Of a stretch of 5,861 nt of DNA, positions 1-5,159 are shown piece after piece. The DNA comes from Deltaproteobacteria bacterium (GTDB lineage: Bacteria; Desulfobacterota; Desulfobulbia; Desulfobulbales; BM004). Both the position numbers and the translations under genes were made by a program. Location: assembly GCA_019312685.1 (NCBI GenBank), contig JAFDCR010000190.1, positions 1 through 5,861 on the forward strand, read 5' to 3'. The stretch's first letter is position 1; each line of letters starts with the position of its first letter. A model generated the notes under the pieces. It had not been told where the DNA came from. It did not search any database and worked only from the letters and a program-made list of their open reading frames with translations.

Positions 1-60
1 AGTATTATTATGGCTTATATGATTATCTGCGGCGGGATGATCTGGTACTATTCCGCGTAG
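1..60 (+). CDS. C-terminal end of an unidentified, probably membrane, protein (partial)
   Basis: Frame 1 is open from the window edge to a TAG at 58-60 and encodes 19 residues, SIIMAYMIICGGMIWYYSA. They are strongly hydrophobic with aromatic residues at the end, which resembles a last transmembrane helix. Third-position GC is mostly like that of the neighbouring genes. The protein family cannot be recognised from so little. The main alternative is frame 3, open from base 3 to a TGA at 84-86, whose end (…LVLFRVAVQFLPQY) would be a plausible soluble C-terminus. The two cannot be separated without upstream sequence. The gene, if real, converges on the kinase gene that ends at 257. Confidence 0.35.
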   Translation, partial: SIIMAYMIICGGMIWYYSA

Positions 61-108
61 CGGTTCAGTTCTTGCCACAATATTGACTATATGGATGGTG
101 ATTACCAG

Positions 109-133
109 TTCAAATGTCCACTGGACATATGAA
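109..133. repeat. 25-bp near-perfect palindrome (possible operator)
   Basis: The arms TTCAAATGTCCA and TGGACATATGAA flank a central C and match at 11 of 12 positions. The single mismatch is the fifth base of each arm. The inner core ATGTCCA-C-TGGACAT is perfect. As RNA it could fold into a ten-pair stem with one A·A mismatch and a triloop, but no T-run follows on either strand, so it is not a standard intrinsic terminator. Length and symmetry fit a dimeric regulator site better. It lies between two convergent gene ends, an odd position for an operator. The regulator is unknown. Confidence 0.5.
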
Positions 134-146
134 CATTGGAAAGCTA

Positions 147-164
147 TTAAAAAGCCCTTTTTAA
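147..164. repeat. AT-rich 18-bp inverted repeat, weak terminator candidate
   Basis: TTAAAAAG-CC-CTTTTTAA is a perfect inverted repeat with eight-base arms, located between the convergent gene ends. Read on the minus strand it lies about 95 bp downstream of the kinase stop codon and would give a short A-U stem with a GGGC loop and adjoining U-rich tract. It could act as a weak bidirectional terminator. The stem is almost all A-U pairs, so this is tentative. No better terminator was seen in 61-256. Confidence 0.25.
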
Positions 165-256
165 AAGTTTTTCCCCGCAAGATTTTTAAAGTAACTTGCT
201 GTTTTTATATTATTATTACGGCAATGCTTTTGGGATTTATTGAGTGTGACAGGCCC

Positions 257-1162
257 TTATCTGCTCACTAAGAATTTATCGACTTCCTCTTTGAAGGGAA
301 TTCCCAACCTTGCCCCCATCTTCGTACAACAGAGAGCGCCTGCCGCACTTGCATATTCAAGGATTGCGCGCCACTCCTTGTTCTGCGCCAAGCCGGCTGC
401 CAGGGCGCCGTGAAATACATCCCCGGCACCGGTGGTGTCGATGGCCTTTATCGGGAACGCCTCCATGCTCCCAATTCCCTGTTGGTTTTTCCAGACCAGA
501 CCCCTTACCCCAAGCGTGATCACCACGTTCGGTGCATAGGAGGACAGTTTTTCCAGGGCCTGTTCCTCGTCACTCGCGCCGGTGAACCCGAACCCGAATT
601 TTTCCGAACAGACCAGGTAATCCACCAGGCCTGCAAGCTCTTCGGTGCCGGAATGGATGGAGCCGGCATCCAGGACAGTTGTTATTCCCTGCTGTTTCGC
701 TTCCTGAGCAAGGGCTGGTGATATATACGGTTCATGACCGTCAAAAAGAATCACCTTTGCATCAATGGGGGAGAAATCAACTGAACCTGCCGCTAGAAAG
801 GTTTCAGGCTTGCGGTAATTGACCAGGGAGCGACTGCCGTCCGGCTTGACCATGACCACCGAGAGGGCGGATGACTCATCCCCTCTGGTAATGAAAGAGG
901 TGTTAACTCCGGCCTGCTGCAGCTCATCCATATGGGCTTTGCCGAAGATATCATGGCCGAGGTAGCCCACAAAAACGGCCTGCAGGCCAAGCCGGCACAC
1001 GGTGATTGCCGCGTTGGCAGCCGGGCCGCCGCCGCAGCCGGTAAAAGCGGAAGCCCGTATCTTTTCATCAGGCTGCGGGTCACGGCCAACCGAGTAAACA
1101 AGATCATAGGTAGCTGCCCCGACACAGAGCACATCAACCTTTGTTTTCTGCTTCACAGACAT
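257..1162 (-). CDS. PfkB-family carbohydrate kinase, sulfofructose kinase/ketohexokinase-like subgroup
   Basis: This encodes a 301-residue cytosolic kinase expected to transfer the ATP gamma-phosphate to a sugar or sugar-like hydroxyl. Ribokinase-fold hallmarks are present. These are the glycine-rich substrate-side motif GGGPAAN (residues 44-50), followed by a stretch ending GYLGHD (66-71), and the ATP/anion-hole motif DTTGAGD (242-248), with D248 as the expected catalytic base. The C-terminal part (DTTGAGDVFHGALA, then CTKMGARLGIP at 279-289) resembles E. coli YihV as I remember it. From the same remembered alignment, YihV Asn109 is kept (N115), but the sulfonate-contacting Arg138 corresponds to His143, so sulfofructose should not be assumed as substrate. 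The ATG at 1160-1162 was chosen because the upstream open frame runs through the preceding gene and the AGGAAG ribosome site sits just before this start. It is the second gene of an apparent operon with the globin-PsiE gene. The substrate is unknown. Confidence 0.88.
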   Translation of the reverse strand: MSVKQKTKVDVLCVGAATYDLVYSVGRDPQPDEKIRASAFTGCGGGPAANAAITVCRLGLQAVFVGYLGHDIFGKAHMDELQQAGVNTSFITRGDESSALSVVMVKPDGSRSLVNYRKPETFLAAGSVDFSPIDAKVILFDGHEPYISPALAQEAKQQGITTVLDAGSIHSGTEELAGLVDYLVCSEKFGFGFTGASDEEQALEKLSSYAPNVVITLGVRGLVWKNQQGIGSMEAFPIKAIDTTGAGDVFHGALAAGLAQNKEWRAILEYASAAGALCCTKMGARLGIPFKEEVDKFLVSR

Positions 1163-1165
1163 TGT

Positions 1166-1171
1166 CTTCCT
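1166..1171 (-). promoter_or_regulatory. Shine-Dalgarno site of the kinase gene, overlapping the upstream stop codon
   Basis: On the minus strand the sequence TAGGAAGACAATG joins the two genes. The stop codon of the globin-PsiE gene (TAG, 1172-1170) provides the first bases of the AGGAAG ribosome-binding sequence, and the kinase ATG follows. This arrangement fixes the kinase start and favours translational coupling. Confidence 0.7.
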
Positions 1172-2075
1172 ACTCTCTGTCAGCCCGCTGACTTTCAATC
1201 CTGGCCACCATGAAATAGATAATTCCCAGAACCAGGAGACCGCCCAGCAGCAAAACAAATGGTATAGGATCCTTGTATTCAAAGCTGGCGACAAATATTT
1301 TCCGGATAAAGGCTACCAGGGCCAATTCCACAAAGATGCGAACGGGTAACTTACCCCCCCGAAGATGTTGAATTTCAGTATTGAGCAGTTCAATCATCAT
1401 CCAGAGCAGCAGTAGCGAACCGAGAGATCTGATTACACCGTGTTCAAGATTGCCGACGATTGCCTGGTATATATCCTGTCCCAGAAGGGTGAGCACACCC
1501 AGGGCCAGGACCAGGAGGCCGATCGCCAGAAACAAGTTTAGGCCGTGCAACAGCCTTTCTGCAAGCTGTACCAGCCACTTTTCCGCTTTATGGTAAACAA
1601 AATATTTTTTAAGTTTCTCCTCCTGGTATGAACTTGTCATTATGGAAAGATTTATATCAAGTGCCTTATGCAGGGTAATCAGCATATCCTCTGTGCAGAC
1701 CCCGTCCTTGATCTGAGCCGCCACCTGACGTCTCAGTTGTTCCCGTAAAAAACTCATCGAGGCATTGACATGATAGCTGTCCAGCCCGATCTTCACGTGA
1801 ACCTTGCCTGTTTTCTGCAGCCGCAGCAAATAGCGGTTGTCAAACTGTGACGTAAACAGATCCTTGTACCAGAATTGAAAAGTTTCCTTGCGTCGTTTTA
1901 CCGACTCCTTTGTTTTAAAGTATACGGCGGTTTTGGGAAACTGCATCAGGAAATCATAAAATTCTTCAGCCATCTGGTCTGACAGCGGCAGCAGCAGTTC
2001 TCCGAGCTTCTTGAGGTTTTCCTGATCTTCCTCGGTAAATTCAAATTGGTCGCGGATATCTATTATCGACTCCAT
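1170..2075 (-). CDS. Globin-coupled membrane protein: N-terminal protoglobin/sensor globin domain fused to a PsiE-like four-helix domain
   Basis: This is a 301-residue protein with two modules. Residues about 8-155 resemble the heme-binding globin domain of globin-coupled sensors. The segment GKVHVKIGLDSYHV (90-103) carries the expected proximal His93. EEFYDFL (37-43) carries Tyr40 at the helix-B distal position. Their spacing of 53 residues matches that between Tyr70 and His123 of HemAT. A linker of about 20 residues leads to four predicted membrane helices at roughly 176-198, 214-233, 245-264 and 271-292. The MIELLNTEIQHLRGGKLPV and ALVAFIRKIFVAS stretches are typical of the PsiE (phosphate-starvation-inducible E) family. 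The biochemical role of PsiE is not established, so the output is unknown. I infer a membrane protein that responds to O2, NO or redox through heme on the cytoplasmic side. No methyl-accepting, GGDEF or histidine kinase module is present. The start is supported by GGAGG four bases upstream. The gene is first in an operon with the sugar kinase. Confidence 0.85.
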   Translation of the reverse strand: MESIIDIRDQFEFTEEDQENLKKLGELLLPLSDQMAEEFYDFLMQFPKTAVYFKTKESVKRRKETFQFWYKDLFTSQFDNRYLLRLQKTGKVHVKIGLDSYHVNASMSFLREQLRRQVAAQIKDGVCTEDMLITLHKALDINLSIMTSSYQEEKLKKYFVYHKAEKWLVQLAERLLHGLNLFLAIGLLVLALGVLTLLGQDIYQAIVGNLEHGVIRSLGSLLLLWMMIELLNTEIQHLRGGKLPVRIFVELALVAFIRKIFVASFEYKDPIPFVLLLGGLLVLGIIYFMVARIESQRADRE

Positions 2076-2079
2076 CTGT

Positions 2080-2084
2080 CCTCC
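2080..2084 (-). promoter_or_regulatory. Strong Shine-Dalgarno site of the globin-PsiE gene
   Basis: On the minus strand GGAGG is followed by the four-base spacer ACAG and the ATG at 2075-2073. This site decides the start codon and agrees with where the globin domain begins. Confidence 0.75.
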
Positions 2085-2115
2085 GTCAGTTCAAATTGAA
2101 TGCGGCATTGACCAG

Positions 2116-2144
2116 TTGACAAATTGTATCCTGTTAAATTTATT
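2116..2144 (+). promoter_or_regulatory. Candidate sigma70-type promoter upstream of mtaB
   Basis: A perfect -35 consensus TTGACA (2116-2121) is followed after 17 bp by TTTATT (2139-2144), which matches the -10 consensus at four of six positions. A competing possibility is the perfect TATAAT at 2184-2189, but its -35 counterpart TTCAAG (2161-2166) is weak. Either would give a leader for mtaB, roughly 65-110 nt long. This is read by eye only. Confidence 0.35.
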
Positions 2145-2259
2145 ACAATAACACCGATGCTTCAAGCAAAGATATCAAAATTCTATAATTTTGCTGGTGT
2201 TTTTTTATCAACCTGCCAGACTTGCCATCGCTGATTTTTTTACGTAAGTTATCCGCGTC

Positions 2260-3603
2260 ATGACCGGTAAGAAAAAAGAAAAGCAAACTGTGGCCATTGC
2301 CACCCTGGGCTGCAAGGTCAACCAGTGCGAATCCGCCTCCTTTCATGAAAAATTTGTAGAGAAAGGCTGCTCTGTCACTTCCTTCAGCAAGTCTGCCGAT
2401 ATATACGTCATCAATACCTGTGCCGTGACCGCCAAGGCCGCAGCCCAGTCACGGCAGCTCATCCGCAAGGCGCACCGCTGCAATCCGGACGCCAGAGTGA
2501 TTGTCACCGGCTGTTATGCCCAAGTTGAACCGCAGAAAATCCGGGAGATCCTTGCAGGACCCGGCTTTATTGTGGGTAATGCCAATAAACACCAGCTCAT
2601 TGATGCTGTTCTGTCTGATAAAAAAGGGCACAAGCTTTCCCTTAAACCCCTGGATGAAAAATATTTCAAGGATATTGCCTGCCAGAAAGAGATCAGCCTG
2701 CTCCCGGTAAAACGTTTTCTTGGCCGCACCAGGGCCTTTCTCAAAATCCAGGACGGCTGCAATAATTTCTGCACTTACTGCATAGTGCCCTATGCCCGGG
2801 GCCGGAGCCGGAGCCTGCCCATGGACCAGGTGCTGGACCAGGCAGGACAATATACAACTGAGGGCCACAGTGAAATAGTCATAACCGGCATCCATGTGGG
2901 ACATTACGGCCTGGACCTAAACCCACCTGTAAACTTACTTATGATGCTGCAGAAACTCACATCCCTGGCACCTGAGGTGCGGTTCCGCCTCAGCTCGCTG
3001 GAACCGACCGAAATCAGCGATGACATTCTTATGTTCATGATGGGAACTGATAATTTTATGCCGCACCTCCATATACCCCTGCAGAGCGGCAGCAATGAAA
3101 TCCTCAAGAAAATGAACCGCAAATATTCAGCGGAACAGTTTGCGGCTATAATAAAACAGTGCAAAGAAAAAGTTCCCGACGCGGCAATCGGGATTGATGT
3201 GCTGGTTGGTTTTCCCGGGGAGACTGAACAAAATTTCATGGAGACCTATGACTTGCTGGCCAATCTGCCCGTCACCTACCTGCATGTCTTTCCCTACTCG
3301 AGGCGGCCTGGAACCCCTGCGGCAAAAATGAAAAATCAGGTTCCGGCAAAAATTAAGGCTGAGAGAGTTGCGGTTCTGCGCAAATTAGATCATAAAAAGA
3401 GAAGTGTTTTTTATGAAAGCAGAATCGGCAAAGTGCACCGGATACTGGTCGAATCTGAGAAGTCGAAAGACGGACTGTTTAAAGGCTTTACTGAAAACTA
3501 TATCCCGGTGCATTTCGAGGCAAAGCCTGAACATATTAATCAGGTGGTTCCGGTGAAGCTGAAAAAGTTAATGGATAGTAATGTAATTGGGACTTTATTA
3601 TAG
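2260..3603 (+). CDS. mtaB: tRNA t6A37 C2-methylthiotransferase (MtaB, radical SAM)
   Basis: This 447-residue enzyme is expected to add a methylthio group to C2 of t6A37 in ANN-decoding tRNAs, giving ms2t6A, in the cytosol. Three modules are visible. The N-terminal UPF0004 (MTTase) domain contributes the second [4Fe-4S] cluster through C18 (TLGCKVNQ), C54 (NTCAVT) and C85 (TGCYAQ). The radical SAM core carries the C167-x3-C171-x2-C174 motif in DGCNNFCTYCIVPYARGRSRS and later LHIPLQSGS and GFPGET segments. The C-terminal region from about 378 fits a TRAM RNA-binding domain. The TLGCKVNQ form and overall length favour MtaB over the related MiaB and RimO. The usual Tyr or His after NQ is Cys23 here. 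The ATG places the TLGCKVNQ motif at residues 15-22, as usual for the family. The upstream frame is closed by TAA at 2245-2247. No clear Shine-Dalgarno sequence precedes it. The gene is divergent from the globin-PsiE operon. Confidence 0.93.
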   Translation: MTGKKKEKQTVAIATLGCKVNQCESASFHEKFVEKGCSVTSFSKSADIYVINTCAVTAKAAAQSRQLIRKAHRCNPDARVIVTGCYAQVEPQKIREILAGPGFIVGNANKHQLIDAVLSDKKGHKLSLKPLDEKYFKDIACQKEISLLPVKRFLGRTRAFLKIQDGCNNFCTYCIVPYARGRSRSLPMDQVLDQAGQYTTEGHSEIVITGIHVGHYGLDLNPPVNLLMMLQKLTSLAPEVRFRLSSLEPTEISDDILMFMMGTDNFMPHLHIPLQSGSNEILKKMNRKYSAEQFAAIIKQCKEKVPDAAIGIDVLVGFPGETEQNFMETYDLLANLPVTYLHVFPYSRRPGTPAAKMKNQVPAKIKAERVAVLRKLDHKKRSVFYESRIGKVHRILVESEKSKDGLFKGFTENYIPVHFEAKPEHINQVVPVKLKKLMDSNVIGTLL

Positions 3604-3717
3604 AAAAATTTAAATAAGGCAGGGATATTTTACGTTATTTCACGCAGCCGAGCAATACAAGCTTTCTATCAAAGAAATCGAACGATCGAAATAAAAATTA
3701 ACATATAACTAAACATA
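3604..3717. promoter_or_regulatory. mtaB-cinA intergenic spacer with a possible leaderless cinA promoter
   Basis: This 114-bp AT-rich gap shows no convincing terminator for mtaB and no Shine-Dalgarno sequence before cinA. A -10-like TATAAC (3704-3709) lies so close to the cinA ATG at 3718 that transcription from it would begin almost at the start codon. No good -35 accompanies it. ATCGA occurs twice (3677-3681 and 3685-3689). Confidence 0.25.
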
Positions 3718-4980
3718 ATGAATGGAGAAATTATAGCCATCGGTGATGAACTGACATCCGGCAGAGTGCTGAACACCACCAGCCGTTACGCAGCCGGCAT
3801 GCTTTTTTCAGCAGGCTATGAAATAACCGCCATGGCCACGGTGAGGGATACCCCTGAAGAAATCAGTGAAGCCCTTAAGCGGGCCGTCAAACGTTCCGAC
3901 TTTGTCATTGTCACCGGCGGACTGGGGGCCACCAGCGATGATCTGACCAACGAAGTGGTCGGTGAGACACTCGGATATCCGGTTGTCTTTCACTCCGAGG
4001 TATTTGACCGGATCAAAGCGCGGCTGAGTGAAAAAGTTGATGAACAGACCTTAAACAGGCTGCGGAAACTTGCCATGCTGCCCACCGGGGCGGAGATCCT
4101 AAATCCTGAAGCAAGAATGGCCGGATACCTTCTGGTACATGACGATAAACCGATATTTTTCCTCCCCGGCGTCCCCCATGAAATGAAGGAACTGTTGACT
4201 GAAAAGGTCATTCCGAGGCTCGCTCTCTGGCATGGCAACAGCGCTGTCCCGGTAAAGCAGAAAGTGTTCAAGGTCTTCGGACTGGGTGAAACGGAAATAA
4301 ACCGGCTGGTGAGCCATCTCGAGGAAGAAGAGGACAGCAGGGTCCGCATAGGCTACTACCCTGTGTTCCCGGAAGTGCACCTGAGCCTCACCGTGCTTGA
4401 AGAAAACGAGTCTGAAAGAGCAAAGATCTTCGGGCAGATGGAAAAAGAGATTGAAACGGCTCTGGGCGATTCCCTGTTCGGGGCTGATGACGATTCCATG
4501 GAAAACGTGGTCGGCGAACTTCTGCGCAAACAGAAAAATTTAATTGCCACGGCAGAATCATGCTCAGGCGGTCTCATTGCCCATAAGATCACAACCGTTC
4601 CGGGCAGTTCCCATTATTTTGCCGGCGGGGTAGTTGCCTACAGCAATGACTTAAAGGAAAAACTCTTGGGGGTCGACCCTGCACTGATTGTAGAGCACGG
4701 TGCCGTAAGCCCGGAAGTGGCCAAGGCAATGGCCGTGGGTATAAAAACTAAAACCTCAGCTGATATTGGTCTGGCGGTTACAGGAATAGCAGGTCCGACC
4801 GGGGGTACGGCGGAGAAACCTGTCGGCACGGTCTATATCGGTCTTGCCACTCCGGATACAACTGAAGTTATTCTGTGCCGTTTTTCAGGGGACCGCTGGC
4901 AGGTGCAGGAGTTGACCGCGGTTAAATCTCTGGATCTGGTCCGGCGTCTTCTGCTTGGTATATCGGTTAAAGCACTCTAA
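3718..4980 (+). CDS. cinA: CinA: COG1058 (MoaB/Mog-like) domain fused to nicotinamide-nucleotide amidase (PncC) domain
   Basis: This is a 420-residue cytosolic protein of normal CinA length. The N-terminal half (about 1-170) has the molybdopterin-binding-like fold motifs EIIAIGDELTSG (4-15), TGGLGATSDD (66-75) and FLPGVPHEM (148-156). In CinA this domain is associated with ADP-ribose pyrophosphatase activity. A middle linker domain follows. The C-terminal part (about 260-415) is the PncC-type amidase that deamidates NMN to nicotinic acid mononucleotide, with TAESCSGGLIA (278-288), including the conserved Ser of ESCSGG, GGVVAYSN (303-310), HGAVS (327-331) and TGIAGPTGG with KPVGTVYIG (355-375). 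TGGLGPTSDD is more usual, so Ala71 is a small deviation. The ATG aligns with the typical short N-terminus of the family. There is no visible ribosome site. It sits 179 bp before recA, a widespread arrangement. The old competence label does not by itself imply transformation. Confidence 0.94.
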   Translation: MNGEIIAIGDELTSGRVLNTTSRYAAGMLFSAGYEITAMATVRDTPEEISEALKRAVKRSDFVIVTGGLGATSDDLTNEVVGETLGYPVVFHSEVFDRIKARLSEKVDEQTLNRLRKLAMLPTGAEILNPEARMAGYLLVHDDKPIFFLPGVPHEMKELLTEKVIPRLALWHGNSAVPVKQKVFKVFGLGETEINRLVSHLEEEEDSRVRIGYYPVFPEVHLSLTVLEENESERAKIFGQMEKEIETALGDSLFGADDDSMENVVGELLRKQKNLIATAESCSGGLIAHKITTVPGSSHYFAGGVVAYSNDLKEKLLGVDPALIVEHGAVSPEVAKAMAVGIKTKTSADIGLAVTGIAGPTGGTAEKPVGTVYIGLATPDTTEVILCRFSGDRWQVQELTAVKSLDLVRRLLLGISVKAL

Positions 4981-5069
4981 AACGATGCAGTAGAGCGATT
5001 ATTTAAGATGCCATAAAATCTACTTTAAAGTTTCGGTATATATATTAGAGTGCCAGGGTGATCGTCAAA

Positions 5070-5147
5070 ATGAGCAACCGGTCAACCCACTTGAAATTAC
5101 TACGGGTTCTTAAATTTTATATATTCTGCCGCGGTCTATTTTTATAA
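5070..5147 (+). CDS. Possible 25-codon leader ORF before recA (doubtful)
   Basis: An ATG at 5070-5072 opens a 25-residue frame beginning MSNRSTHLKLLRVLKFYIF and closing with TAA at 5145-5147, inside the recA Shine-Dalgarno region. The peptide is basic, then hydrophobic. Only a poor AGGG (5055-5058) precedes it, and it covers the likely recA promoter, so it may not be transcribed intact. It is included because its stop overlaps the recA ribosome site; chance is the more likely explanation. Confidence 0.12.
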   Translation: MSNRSTHLKLLRVLKFYIFCRGLFL

Positions 5148-5151
5148 GGAG
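5146..5151 (+). promoter_or_regulatory. Shine-Dalgarno site of recA
   Basis: AAGGAG lies eight bases before the ATG at 5160-5162. It is the best ribosome-binding sequence on the plus strand of this window. It fixes this start over the GTG that immediately follows the ATG and over the internal ATG at codon 15. Confidence 0.85.
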
Positions 5152-5159
5152 CAATCAAT

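Larger units (their letters stand above)
2076..2259. promoter_or_regulatory. Divergent promoter region between the globin-PsiE operon and mtaB
   Basis: This 184-bp AT-rich spacer must carry promoters in both directions. Leftward, the best -10 is TACAAT (minus strand, 2128-2123), but its -35 is poor. Short repeats include the palindrome TTCAAATTGAA (2090-2100), two CAAATTG copies (2092-2098 and 2120-2126; a third lies inside the coding region at 2042-2048), and the tandem TTGAC pair at 2108-2112 and 2116-2120. CAAAATT-CTAT-AATTTTG (2176-2193) is an inverted repeat with seven-base arms. No riboswitch or RNA gene was recognised. Confidence 0.5.
4981..5159. promoter_or_regulatory. cinA-recA intergenic region, probable recA promoter
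   Basis: This is a 179-bp AT-rich spacer. A candidate -35 TTGAAA (5091-5096) is followed by an AT-rich tract (5110-5125) with several poor -10 choices, such as TTTTAT at 18 bp spacing. AACCC (5084-5088) and GGGTT (5104-5108) form an inverted repeat with a 15-base spacer enclosing this -35, so a repressor could act there. I found neither a CTGT-N8-ACAG type nor a GAAC-N4-GTTC type LexA box, and no match to the GGTT-N2-C-N4-G-N3-ACC form. No strong terminator for cinA was seen. CTTTAAAG (5023-5030) is a small palindrome, and TA repeats lie at 5037-5045. Confidence 0.4.

Noticed and set aside
83..271. 62-codon plus-strand frame covering the convergent gap and overlapping the kinase end
   Set aside because: It needs a TTG start without a ribosome site, spans the palindromes, has no recognisable domain and runs into the kinase gene antisense.
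793..1137. 114-codon second minus-strand frame inside the kinase gene
   Set aside because: It is a plus-one reading of the kinase coding sequence, whose own frame carries all PfkB motifs.
1163..1294. N-terminal extension of the kinase to an ATG at 1294
   Set aside because: The extra 44 residues are an out-of-frame reading of the globin-PsiE C-terminus, rich in Trp and Cys, and the good ribosome site is at the internal start.
2176..2193. CAAAATT-CTAT-AATTTTG hairpin as a terminator
   Set aside because: The stem is nearly all A-U, it lies in a divergent promoter region where no transcript should end, and it contains the TATAAT word, so it fits a promoter sequence as well.
2449..2904. 151-codon minus-strand frame inside mtaB
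   Set aside because: It is antisense to the conserved radical SAM and cluster motifs of mtaB, with no ribosome site or family resemblance, so a shadow frame.
3990..4592. Several minus-strand frames inside cinA
   Set aside because: They mirror the codons of a well-conserved cinA and are Ser-rich low-complexity translations; no independent support.
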